A DNA stretch of 64,000 bases from Plantago ovata (taxonomy: Eukaryota; Streptophyta; Magnoliopsida; Lamiales; Plantaginaceae). The DNA lies in NCBI GenBank assembly GCA_028274465.1, contig CM051456.1, positions 70,852,753-70,916,752 of the forward strand, read 5' to 3'. Below, one piece after another: positions 32,930 to 44,672 of the stretch (position 1 is its first letter; each line of letters starts with the position of its first letter). The notes beneath the pieces were generated by a model that did no database searches, had not been told where the DNA came from, and saw only the letters and a program-made list of their open reading frames with translations. Made by a program: the position numbers and the translations under genes.

Positions 32930-34492
32930 AAGCTCACAGAGGAGGCCCAATAAATCACAAGCAGCATACTCAGCCGACCGAGGCCAAACCATGGGGTAAC
33001 ATCTAGTATCACATCTTATTTTCTCATTTTCTTACTGCTAGGGACTAGCGTTAATTTCATGAGGGGGATGGGATTTAAGTGATTTGATGTTGTTAGTTTG
33101 GAGCTTGGCATTGGTAGGATGAGTATAGTACCTCGCATGCTTTATCCGTCTGCATTTGCATTTGCACGTTTACCGCTTTCTTAGATTTTTTAGGTTGCAT
33201 TCACTACATTCATCCTAGGATAGTCTTGCATGTTTTTTATGGAGTTTATTGCCGAATTTTTTGAATTTTTTTATTGGGTAGATCAACTAGCTATGCCATT
33301 AATCGTATGCTTCATCTCTATGAGTTTGTTTGAGGTTTTTCTCGCTTGGCTTGTCACATTTATGTATTGCACTTAGTTAAGCATGATAGTCTCGACATCA
33401 CTTAGTGGTGTTTTCTCTACTGCGGTTCACGAAGGCCTTTAGAATAGGATGATGCATGTTAGGGTCTTATGGTTGTTTCCCGAGTAATTATGTACCTAAG
33501 AGGCAACAAGTCTTCACCATGATTTGAGATTGCTAAATGCCTAGAAAGGAGGTAGTGTGAGGTTGTGTGATCCTTTGTTTATAACCTATTCTTCCGAATA
33601 GGTTTGGGGAGGTGGTTACACCATCATAGACTTGTTTCTGTTTTTCATTTTCGTATCGTGAGTTTATTTTTCATTTTTCGTGAATTTTGTACTCCAACCT
33701 ATTCTTTCGAATAGGTTTGGGGAAGTCGTGTGAGTCATTTTGTTTTTCCCTTTGTTATGCTACTGCTGGCTAGAAAAAAAAATATCGAAAAAAAGAAAAG
33801 AAAGAAAATTCCAGAAAAAAAAGAGAAAAAGAAAAAGAAAAAAAAAAGAAGACCCTAAAAAAAGCAAAAGAAGGGTCCAAAAAGAAAGCCAAAAGCAGTT
33901 TAGCAAAGTTTTGAGTCTTTTTCATTTTTGTAATGTTCGTAATCGTGTTTTTCTATTTTTTATCTTTTTGTCTTGAGTGTCATCTGTTCTCGACCACCCT
34001 CGTCCTGCCATTCAGGAAGTGGTGAATAGCTTAATACTTTACTTGAGAGATGGGTAGAATAGGGGAGTGTTATCTTCTATAGGGAACCCTCCTTCGTTTG
34101 ATGAGAGCCAGTACTGGTTCGACCTCTTTTGAGGAAAAGTCTTAACATGGTGGAACAACAGTAAGTCCTCAGTTTCATAGGCACGGGGCAACCATTCGTA
34201 TCTTAACATGCTTCATTACGTCGCCACTGACTAGGTCCAGGTAGATAATGTTACGAGAGACTATCTTGTCTTGACATAAGTGCTTATGTGGATGTGTATA
34301 AGTCAATCGAGGTATTCTTCAACCTATATTCATGCTTTGATTTATATGGTTTTTGTACATATGTTATTTGGTAGATTCAGTAGATTAGTTCATTTTATTT
34401 GGCATGAAACTCCATTTTGAGTCTTGCATGTTTTTTGTATTAGAGTCTAGCTTAGTTGCTTGAGGACAAGCAAAGGTTCGGTTTGGGGAGTT
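32930..34492 (+). other. G4 3' non-coding region and PPT
   Basis: No gene is seen. From CAGCCGACCGAGGCCAAAC onwards it parallels 22530-24012 of G3. It has two CCTATTCTTNCGAATAGG hairpins (about 33589 and 33700) and an A/G tract (33774-33850). The terminal GAGGACAAGCAAAGG and the polypurine tract GGTTTGGGGAGTT (34480-34492) close the region. Confidence 0.8.
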
Positions 34493-34844
34493 TGATGAAT
34501 GTGTATTTTACACTTTCATTAGAGTCTTTTTCACCTATTTTAGCTATCTCCTATGATAATTTAGCTATATTTTAGTACATTTTATTAGAATAGTGTCACG
34601 TTTCCCTTGAGATTTTATTTTACAGGTTTTGGTTGAAATTCGGAGATTTTCGGGCAATTATATTGAAGTCTACAAGGAATTGGTGTTCCAGAAGCCTATT
34701 TGGAGTATCTGAAGGTTTCCGGATAGGATTTGGAGTCTAGGGGTCGAATCTGGAGGTTATAAGGCCACTAGAAGTCAGAAACCGAGTCCGAAAAGGTGAA
34801 GAAATCCAAAACCGCGTCAAAAGCGCGGAATTCCGCGAAAAAAG

Positions 34845-36929
34845 TGATAGTGTATATGTCCTAGAGACAGTCCTTACTAAGGGCATGGTGCCCTTGTAGA
34901 GGATATATATGTACTATTACACAGGTCAACGTAATATAATATATGTTTGTTTCATTTTACTGTTGAGTATTGCTTTCATATTTATATTACACCAGGCTGC
35001 AGCATGTCATATCTATATTGCTGTCTGTATTGATACTGAACATGTCCCCACAGATAGATGACCGATCACACAGTTAGTGGGAGCTATGTGAGTTATCATC
35101 TATCCCAAACTCTCCCTAGTCGTGGTACATCTCGGATGTGGGGGTCTGAATGAACCTGACAAGACTAGTATGCGGGAGGTTATACTTGTTGGAGTAAGTG
35201 TGAGCCGATCCCACGGCCACGGAACGGATTGTTGGACAATCAAGGAACGTTCCCATAACTACGCATAGTTGTTCGAAGAAGCTTTATCGAACAATGGAAG
35301 TACCCACCGGACACTCCCATCGATGTATACTCTACACCGACGTGTCTATGGGAACCGGTGAGTTGTCGAAGTGATGCCATTCGTCCTTTGCACTTACAGG
35401 ACTTTATCATCACATTTGTTGCTCCATATCCTTGGTGGACCCGTCGATGTCAGCTCTGAATAAGCAGTTGACCTAAGACACGATCCAGGATTATGGCTAA
35501 ATACAAATGGGGGTGATAAGTCATTCTGTGAAGGATTCATCTCTCAAGTGTAGCACAGGAGAGCACTGCTCGTAGTCTGCATAGTTGTGTTGGTAAAGTC
35601 ACTGGCCAGTGCAAATGATATATTATGATGGTCATAAGTATATCTTAACCAAACAACTCCCTGAGACGCCCGTGGATGTATTATTGGGATAGACACTTCA
35701 TCGATCCTAGATACATCCGAGCAAGTCAAATGAAGGGACGTTACCATCGCCGCGTTGAGCGCAACAGGCTTCGCAACGAAAGGGTTAGCTTTGAGAAACC
35801 TCTCAAACGTCCTCACGTATTAATATTCCAAATGGAACCGTCTAGGAATTCCATGTTGCCTAGTCTAGGACTTGCTTAATACGGTGAGGCCCTATGGGTC
35901 ACACTATGCGGTGATTCAGCCTATCAGGATATCCTTGAAGATGGAATCGCAATTAATTTGGAATTAATTGTGATTGATGGGTTATAATTGATTTGGAATT
36001 AATTATAATAATTGGTGGCTCAATTAATGATTTTTAATTATTAATTGAATTGGCTAAGTAATTGTATTTTATGTAAATACAATTAAAGATTATATTTTGG
36101 AAATATAATGGAGGTTTGATTGTAAAGGATATGTTAATTTAGAATTAACATATGCACTTGGGCAAAAATCTACTTGGAGTTTGGATTGCCTTAGAAATAT
36201 ATGTGGGTCCCAAAAGTGGGACCCACGTCCCGTAGGACAGGCGCGCGCGTGGCAGAATAGGGGAAGGAGTTCGACTCCTTCCTCTATTAGAAGTCCAAGG
36301 GATAAGTTAGATTTTCCTGATTGAGTTTTGATTTGATTGGGAATGAATCTAGACTTGATATTGGTTTCCTTGTGCGATAAGAATTAGATTCTTATTCCTT
36401 CACGAAGTCTAATTGCTTATGCTTTAGGCTTCTATAGACTACTATATATAGTAGACTATTGGAGAGAGTTTTACATACGATTTTACGTGTGATTTTGATA
36501 CACAGTTATTCTACCCAGTTTTCTTAGAGAAAATAAAAACTCCCCCCTCCTCCCTTAGCCTCACGCGCGCGCACACCGCCACCGGAGGGAATTGCCGCCC
36601 CGTCTTCTTGGTCACATAAAGAATATCCTAGCATTCTTCCGATAGGCTGTTCATCCGTGGATACCAAGGTTGAGGTTCTAGGAGCTGAAAACTAACTCTT
36701 ATTGTCTTGCAGATATACAGAGTATTGTAGATATCTTCGACTTCGACGAAGGAGAAGATACACCGGATTATTACGAAGACTTGGAAGCTGCTTTGGAAGT
36801 AAGGTTAGTCTTCTAATTGACGTGTTTATATATATACGACATATGCATAATCAATTAACCAGTATGTTAAGAAAATTTTTAAAATTCCGCTGCGTACCCT
36901 AGGGGTAACTCTGACCATATTTTCTTACA
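34845..36929 (+). mobile_element. solo Copia-B LTR (2085 bp), target duplication AAAAG
   Basis: It starts TGATAGTGTATATG and ends TTTTCTTACA. AAAAG precedes it (34840-34844) and follows it (36930-36934). Comparison with the G4 5' LTR (GAAAAAAGCGTGGGG) shows a clean insertion. No internal sequence remains. It is the youngest event in this stack: A3, then G4, then this element. Confidence 0.93.
35947..36153 (+). repeat. six consecutive AT-rich palindromes in the Copia-B LTR
   Basis: Inverted repeats lie at 35947-35973 (arm CAATTAATT around TGG), 35982-36008 (arm TTATAATT around TTTGGAA), 36021-36047 (arm CAATTAAT), 36060-36084 (arm AATTGTATTT), 36089-36109 (arm ATTATATTT) and 36129-36153 (arm ATATGTTAATT). 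They are separated by only 4-19 bases. Four share a TTTGGAA or TTGGAAA-like centre, as if amplified from one hairpin. Confidence 0.88.
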
Positions 36930-37842
36930 AAAAGCGTGGGGCGAACCGCCGGAGTCAGGGGCCGAACCGCCCCAGAGTTATTTCGGGCCTATATATAGTG
37001 CTCAGTTTTCTCTCCGAAAATCATATCTTTCCAAGCCTACTTTCTCACCTCTCTCTATAGTTTTAGGTAGGGACTTCCCGGGGCCTGTCCTGGGAGTTCC
37101 GTAGCTTAGGGGATACTTTTTCATAGAAGATTGGAGCGCGTAGGATCGCAATCATCCGGAGATTGACAACCTTAGGTAACTTTGTATCTTACAGTTTTTA
37201 TCTACTTATTTTATCTTCTTTCAATATGTTTTCTTCTATGATTTCTATTGATTGCATGCCTATTATGAGTAGCTAAACTTATCATTGGTGGTAGTATGTG
37301 AATTCTTAGCGAGGGAAGATAATCATGCTAATGGCTATATCGCGCATTATACTCCGTGTCATTGCTTTATTTCGTTGATCAGTTGCAACCAAAATTCTCG
37401 TATATTGTATTGATCATTATGCACAATTGGACACTAGTCGACCATCAGACCAATTATCTTCGTAGTGTTGAATAATTACGGAACACATTAGGACGTTAGT
37501 TGTTGACTAGTCAGACCAGATTATCTTCGTAGTGCTTAATACTTGCAACAGGACACTAGATTGATTCAAAGATCTCTATGCAAGACCGAGGAATTTATGC
37601 ATGATTATCGACCCATTATGTTAAGAAGGACCATACTATCACCAATCTCCATTATCTGCTTGAAACCCCCTATTTGCTTTCTATCTGCTGTTTTATATTT
37701 TCTTGTTAAATAGATAAAGCTAGTTATAGTCCTGAGAGAACGACACTCGAGTCATTCTACTACTACACTACGGTTTTCGTTGTAGTTGTGGATTGACTTT
37801 GGCTAATATAAATTTATTTGACTGAATCTGACACGTTCGTCA

Positions 37843-38530
37843 ACAGGCACTCAGACAATCAAAGATACTGAAACAGGTATTCAAGTATCAAAGGAATTTT
37901 CTGAGATGGGAACTCAGAAAAAGAGCAAAGCTCATCTCTCAGATTTTACCAAAGGATATCTCAAGTACAAAAGAATTTACTGATACGGGAAATCAGAAAT
38001 ATCTTTTAAACTTAAGAAAATATGAGATATCTAAGTAAGGGGGAACTTTCAGCAAGTATCTAGGTTGATAATTCAAACTCGCTGAAAAGATTCTTGTCTA
38101 GTTCAGCAAGCAATCTATTCCCTTAAAACTCGGAAAAATCAATTTGTGACGTTAATCGGGCACAGATAAACTCGTAATAATCATGACATGAAATTCAATC
38201 GTGGCCATTGATTAAAAAGGAGTTACTAATCTAACAATTCATAAAACAAAGAGAGAGAGTGCTCTGACGGTTTCAAGTTAATGGGCCACTACGCATTTAA
38301 TGCAAAGGTTCCACTAACTCCAGTGTTTCTCAGTTTTACCCTTACTGAGAGCTCAAATCGATTGAGTTTCTCACACACCAGAGACACTATATGAAGAAGG
38401 AGTTAGAGAAATGACAAAATTCTTTAACTCACATTTCCCTTCTCTGCAAATTTTAGCCTGAATCTACTGTACCTCCGGTCAAAAAGCAAACTATCTCTTC
38501 TCGTACACATTTTCTTGCTCTATAAAAGAG
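37843..38530 (+). other. A3 spacer, right half: hairpins and aORF leader
   Basis: The first five bases, ACAGG, are the G4 target duplication. Hairpin units follow at 37868-37884, 37901-37917 and 37980-37996 (CTGATACGGGAAATCAG). The sequence CATTTAATGC and the leader before the aORF are conserved with A2. No ORF is seen before 38531. Confidence 0.75.
38396..38406 (+). promoter_or_regulatory. candidate TATA box for the A3 aORF
   Basis: ACTATATGAAG follows GAGAC, as in A2 (GAGACACTATATATATGAGG). It is about 134 bases before the aORF ATG, and both copies have a GGAGTT and AAAATTCTTTA leader after it. Promoter activity is inferred. Confidence 0.45.
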
Positions 38531-41500
38531 ATGGCTCCCAAGAGACAGTCTTCTAAGTCCTCAAAGTCATCAAAGGTTGACAGTGCTGAAACACGCACTG
38601 CTCCGGTGACTACTCCGGCTACAAACACAACGAAAGTTGTGTTGAAAAACGACCGCATATCCGAAAAACCTATGCCTCCGTCATATCTTGACACTGCAAA
38701 GTGTGAGATGTTGATGCAATGGGGAGGTTTTGCAAAAGAAAAGTACATTAGGTACTTTAATGAACAAGAACTCGATGACGAAAATGAAGAGGCGCTTGAG
38801 CTTATCAAGCAGCAAGGCCTCATGAACATTATCTCTGCTCGCACTAAGCAAGTGAGCATGATTGATACAATGGAATTCTACAACAAACAATGCAGAAATC
38901 CAGTCCCTTACTGATAGTAAAGGAGTCACTGAAAAAGTGATCTTTACTACAGTTCAGAACACGCAAATCGTCCTGAAATGTACTGATTTAGCGGAGATTT
39001 TTCAGATTCCAACCACTGGAACTGAAGATGACGTCACTGCCACTGACGAAGAAATTGAAGCTTTCTACAGTGACGTCAGAAATGAGAAAATGAAGAAAGG
39101 CGAGATTGCTCCCGTGACTTGGACAAAGCACGTTAAGAGAAAGCATCTCTGCCATTCACTTGGTCTAGTAGCTCTGCTACTAATAAAAGTTCTTGACTCC
39201 CAAGTTGGAGGAATTGACCAAGTAGACCTAAGAAGATGGCCATTGCTGATGCATATCCATGAAAATAAAACGGAACTTAACTGGGCTAAGTACATTTTCA
39301 ACAGGCTTGTTGATTGTGTTACTAAGTTTAAGGTAAAGGTAGAAGACAACAAGGTCTCACCTTCCTTTCCAGTTATGTATGGAATCAAGATATGCTACAT
39401 CCTTAAACATTTCAGGATTCAGCTAAGAAACCCATTGCCAATCAAGAAATCTGTGTGCAATATGGGAAGATCATTCTACAAGCAGAATGTACCTAAGACT
39501 GCTAGAAAGAAAACTAAGAAGACAACAACTGCAAATGTTGTCAGCACAAGCCAGCAAGAAAGGTATACAACAGCTGCAGATGTTACCACTCAGCAACTTA
39601 GAGATGAAACTGTTGTTGGTGGTGGTAACACAAAAGAAACTGCTGTAGAAAATCAACAAGGTACGTGTACAAGAGCCGTTGCTGAAAATGCAACTATAGA
39701 TGACTCTGGGAAACTGGAGAAATCTAACAAGAAAAAGAGGAAAGCTGATGATGACACTCAGACTGCAGCGTCATCAGCAAACCCCGTACCTAAGAGGAAA
39801 CGGACCAGCAACAAAAGGAAGAAAACACTGGCCCGCAAGTCAGTCCCTGCTGTCCAAGACCTCTCAGACAATTCCCAGACAAATGCTGAAACGCATTTGC
39901 CAGTAGATGTTGCTGAGGTGATCACTGAAACCTATGTCAGCAATGTTGAAGTGTTTGCGGAAGCCTTCAACAATCAACTTAACGTTGATACCTCTACTGA
40001 GAATAGACCTCAAGGCAGTGGAAATGAAATTCCTGCCCAAGTCCCAGATATCAAGTTGCTGAAACCCCGCTTGCTGAAGGATCAGTTGCTGAGACAGCAA
40101 TGGTTCCGGTTCAAGAAGTTGCTGAAACTCAAGAAGCATTATTCAACGACGCATCTCGTAATGCTGAGAATACTGGCCCAAGTTCACCCAAGACATCAAT
40201 CGACAAAGTCCAGCTTGTACTGGAAGAAATAAGCAAACAAATGGAGTTGGAGATTGAAGAATCATCCAACAAATCCATTGATGCCTTCATGACAAGCAGT
40301 GAGCTCAAGGGTCAAGATGCTTCTGCTCAACTTGTCATTTCAGAGACAAGGGAGATTGCTGAAACCGCACAGCTTTCTCAAATAGAGCAAAACCAGAAGT
40401 CTGCTGAAGAAACAGTCCAAGAAGCTGAAGAAACTATTAATGCTGAAAGGACTGAGCCACAACCTGTCCTTCTTCAGCAGGTAGTTAATTCAACCATCAG
40501 TAAAACTTCGATTTCTGAAACTTGTTCTTTTGCTAATATTATATTATCTCTACAGACTTCTCAAGATGCAAGTCAGATGGTTGCTGAAGTCTCTGCACCA
40601 GAACCAACACTCCCTGCTCAGCAGGTAGTTAATGATTTTTGTATTAAAACTAAGTTTGACAACTTAGTACTTGTGTCTAACTCTAATTTATTTCAGGATG
40701 AACAAATGGAGGATGCTACTCAAGCTCCTCATGGAATGGAAATTGTACTACATGAGCTTGCTGACTCTCAGCAGGTAAATCATGTTTCAGATATGAACTC
40801 TAAAACAATTCTCCAAACCAATCCTGATCTAAATAACGTTCTTTTTCAGGCTCAAAAGGAGACCACTAAAGTGGTACTCATCACTGAAGATCATCAAGTA
40901 AGTTCTGAGGAACTGTACTTGAACTTCAAAAGGACTACTTTGTCAAGAGTTGCTAAGTCCGTCAACAACTGGCAAAGGTACAGGCGAATGGATTTCTATG
41001 ATCTTCACCTTCATCTTTCGAACGAGAAAAAGAGATCTTCTCTGCTGAAGCTCGAAACATTTGTCCACTCCATCCTTCCTGAAGAAATGTCATATTCTCA
41101 GCAAATGAGCTCGAATCTCATTGCTCAAATCAGAGAGAATATGAAGGCAAAATTCAAGAGTGCCTCTCCAGCTGAACAAGTTGTGATGCTCAAAGGTTCA
41201 TTGTACCTGTGGTGGCTGATCCCCACAAAATCAATGAGGAAGAGGAAGTGACAAGTGTTGCTTTGTATAAGCACGTTGAGCTAGTCATTCTGACAGACGA
41301 TGATGAAGAAGAAGAAGATGAGAACATTCCCACTGATCCCAGTAATGATGAAGGAAAAGATTCCAAGGACAAGAAAGACGATGATGATGACAATCAAGGT
41401 CCAAGTCCTGATGCTGGAGGATTGAAATTGACAGTTGCTGAAAATGCTCAACCCGAAAATCAGCAAGCTGAACAACAACAACCTCAGCAAGAATCTAAAC

Positions 41501-43658
41501 CTCCTGCTGCTGCTGCTGAAAATCAAGCACCTGTGCAAGGTGCTGATACTGAAGAGGAGTATGCCAGAAAAAGGGCTGCCTTGAAAAATGGCAAAAGTCC
41601 AGTTTCTGATGCCAAGGTTACTGAAGAAAACCTTGATGATGATGAAGAACAAGATGAAGATTACCAACGCGCTCTAAAGAACAGTCTCTTGATCCATGCA
41701 AGGCATACGCAGGATCTAGAAATTGGTCAATCTTCAGGAGTAAGATCAACGGAAGTCCCCTCCCTTCCATTTACTACTGGCGAAACTCCAGTAATTGAGT
41801 CTCAAACTCAATTAAAACTAACTACTGGCAAAACTCCAGTCATTGAGTCTCAAACGTTGCCTTCAGCAACTACTCAATTAAAACTAACTACTGGTGAAAC
41901 TCCAGTTGTTGAGTCTGAAGCGTTGCCATCAGCAACCACTCAACAAAAAGGAAGTGAAGCTACTGATAAAGGTTCTAAAGTTGCTCAACTTGATGAATCT
42001 GAGGATGATGACGACTTGTCAGAAAATGAGGATGAACAATCCAAGCGAGACCCCAAAGTTGTTCAGATTCCTCCTCCTGATTACATCACTGATAAAGATG
42101 ATTCCTTATGAGCAGAATTGCTATTACAGGATGATCAGTTTGCTTCCGAACTTAAGGTTCATTCCTTGACACCACATTTAGTGTCGTTCCCAAGAGTTGA
42201 GGAGTTTACTCCTAGAATTTTAGCACTAAAGGAAGTCCATGATGCCTGCAAAGCTGAAGATGAGGCATTGCTTGCTGAGAGCCCACTTGACATTGGAAAA
42301 ATACTGGCCACAGTGCTGAGACGCACTACCACTTTGACAATAGCTCAGAAAGACATCAGTCTTTATCACAAGAGCTATGAAGAAGATGTAAGTCAAGCGC
42401 TCAGGCTCGCAAAGAATGCTCTCGTAAAGGCTCAGACTTTCATGGATGAGAAGGCCGCAACAGAGAAAAGACATGAAGAGAACATGATGAGCATTCAAAA
42501 AGAGTTGTCAAAAATGACTTCTGACCAACAACAAATCATCATGAAGTATAACAGTTTAAGCACTCTTGCTGAAAATTGCAATGAGTTTTATTCTCTACAC
42601 ATTACTCCGATGTTGCAATCCATGTCTAAGGGGGAAAAGAAGAGTACCAGAAAACGAAACCAAACCCCTCCTGCTGTTGATGTGCCACTGCCCATAGAAC
42701 CGCTTGCTGAAAAAGAGCAAAGTTCTAAAAGGCAAGCAGAATCTGAGTTGAATTCAGCAAGTACCAAAAAGAGAAAAACCGCTGCTGAAACTCAAGATTT
42801 TTGTCAAACTGAAGTCATCACAATCTGAATGAAGATGATGACAATAAAAAAATAGCTCAAGCCATAAGAGCTAGACCCTTAACAGCCTTGACTCTGTCTG
42901 GCCACTCAAAGCATTTCTCGTCTGACTCTTCAGCAAGAGATCAAGACAATGCTAAGACATGAAGAAGAAGGCAAAGACAGGAAGAAAAGAGGCTGGCCAG
43001 CATTGCTATTGGCTCCGGCATTGAATACACAAAGACCAGCAATAAAGAAACCACTCAGAATGTAATCAGAAACATTCATGGTTGCTGGATCTTAAAGCTG
43101 GAAGGCTTGCTTGTAAATGAGTTCTTTCCTACAGCCATTTTGAATCAAATGTTCAAATGGATTGAACTCAAAGTCGAAAGAAATCAAAGGGAAGAATCCC
43201 TCCCAAGAAATATTGCTGGGAGATGGTTGAATCTTGAGGTCATTGGTAAGACATACAAACAAGAACCAAATCTGATCAAACCACCTGGCATTGCTTACTA
43301 CTCTGACCCAGTAACAAAGAAAACAAAGAAGAGACTTGGATTGATTCCTTATGAGTACTTCTATCTCACTGCTAAGGATCAAGAAGAAGATCTTCTCTGG
43401 CTAAGAAAGATTCATCCGAAAAGCATTTCAGATACACAGCTTCTCCATGCCAGCAATTGGGGCATGCATTTGTGGGTGACTAACTACATGGAAATGAATG
43501 CTGAAAAGCATCATCATACCGCCTGCAAAAACGCAAGAATTCTTCAACTACAAGTCCGTAGGCTTCTGGAAAACTACGAAAAGGACTGTGTTGAATTTAC
43601 TGCACTTGCTGAGAAGAGTGTAAGAGAGATTTTGAGAAAATCATCTGGAAGAGCTTAA
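38531..43658 (+). pseudogene. A3 additional ORF (aORF), complete span with introns, broken frame
   Basis: This long gene lies between pol and the 3' LTR, where Sireviruses can carry an env-like ORF. It begins MAPKRQSSKSSKSS. An N-terminal domain follows (AKEKYIRYF, EFYNN, VILKCTDLAEIFQIP, RKHLCHSLGLVALLL, NWAKYIFNRLVD). Next are two basic clusters, KKKRK and PKRKRTSNKRKK (39727-39840), a Glu/Gln-rich VAET-repeat region, an acidic stretch, TTGETPV repeats (41772-41945) and a helical segment. The C-terminal domain (IHGCWILKLEG, NIAGRWLNLEV, ASNWGMHLWV) ends at TAA 43656-43658. Predicted GT-AG introns are 40481-40555, 40625-40696 and 40775-40849. Frameshifts lie near 38885, 40055, 41200 and 42800, with stops at 42109-42111 and 42960-42962. 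No signal peptide or membrane span is visible. Function is unknown; nuclear action is inferred. Confidence 0.75.
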
Positions 43659-43908
43659 CTCTCTGTAATACTTTTTGTTAAAGTTTGTGTTTGCTGATTC
43701 TGTTTAAGTTATCTATGCTATTTCATGTAAACTTTTGAAAGATAACTATCAGCAATGAAACTTTTGACACTTATTGGTTTTTGATTATGCAATTTACTTA
43801 TGCTTACTGTTTAATTATTCAAGTATGCTTGCATTAATCAACTGATTTATTCAACATCAGAAACCTCTAAAAGGGTAACAATTAATTTAGCCATGGATTG
43901 CTAACATC

Positions 43909-43923
43909 AAAAAGGGGGAAATT
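43909..43923 (+). other. polypurine tract of A3
   Basis: AAAAAGGGGGAAATT directly precedes the LTR start TGTTAGG. The preceding 3'UTR (43659-43908) holds nothing else that I recognise. The same tract appears complemented at 50112-50127 and 55167-55181. Confidence 0.88.
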
Positions 43924-44660
43924 TGTTAGGAAACTTGTAATTTCGATGAGCAATTAACCATGCTAAATTAAGGAAAGTCCAGTAACTAGTACTCTTAAGG
44001 TCCATAGGAATTTAGAATTTTAAGGACATTGTAAAAGAGGAACGTTTGCTGAAGACTTAGTTTAGGTGTTAGTTAAGTTGGTTTTTACCGCTTACGATGT
44101 ATTTTATTTTCTGAAAAGAAAATAACTTATTGAAGTTGTAGCTTATAATGTATCTTATTTTCTGAAAAGAAAATAACCTATTGAAGCATTTGCTGATGAT
44201 GTACTTTGTTTTTACAAACAAACTATTGAAGCATTTAGAAACCGCTCAGAATCTTGAAGATTATTGAAGATCTGAAGACTTGAAGAATTCGAAGATCTGA
44301 AGACTTGAAGATTGCTGAAGACTGGTATCTATAAAGGCACGTGTTGCTCAGAAAGTGGAAACTTCAGCAACAGCATTGCATAAGTGAAAATCTGAAAGAC
44401 AGAGTAGGTTGTGCTTGCTGAAACTGAGACTAACCACTTGCTGATGGAACATATGTGACCCCTTGTTGAAAGTACTTGTATTTGCGCTCCAATGTTACTG
44501 TTTGAATTCTATTAAAATAAGCATTAAATGCAAAGCTCGCACGCGAAGGACATGAAGACTAGAAGACAAACAAGGACGCTGCTGAAAGTACAAAAGCAAG
44601 ATAGTGACATCTTAAGGATCAAAAGCCTTGGAATTTAAAATTCAAACGGCTCCTTACTTG

Positions 44661-44672
44661 CACTATAAATAG
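44661..44672 (+). promoter_or_regulatory. TATA box of the Copia-A LTR promoter
   Basis: CACTATAAATAG is conserved in all Copia-A LTRs here (complement CTATTTATAGTG on minus copies). Transcription is expected to start about 30 bases downstream, leaving a long leader to the primer site. Confidence 0.7.

Larger units (their letters stand above)
27524..37842 (+). mobile_element. G4, non-autonomous Athila with gag and protease only
   Basis: A complete insertion with target duplication ACAGG (27519-27523 and 37843-37847). It has LTRs at 27524-28782 and 34493-37842 (interrupted), a primer site, gag-protease and a long 3' region. RT, RNase H and integrase are absent, so it would depend on enzymes from relatives such as G5. 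By eye the two LTRs differ at roughly two dozen positions over 1260 bp, so it is a fairly recent insertion. A solo Copia-B LTR later landed in the 3' LTR. Confidence 0.9.
34493..37842 (+). repeat. G4 3' LTR, split by a solo Copia-B LTR
   Basis: The left part is 34493-34844 and the right part is 36935-37842, together 1260 bp excluding the insert and one target copy. It ends CACGTTCGTCA like the 5' LTR and is followed by ACAGG. The insertion falls just upstream of the GC palindromes (about 36934-36978). Confidence 0.9.
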
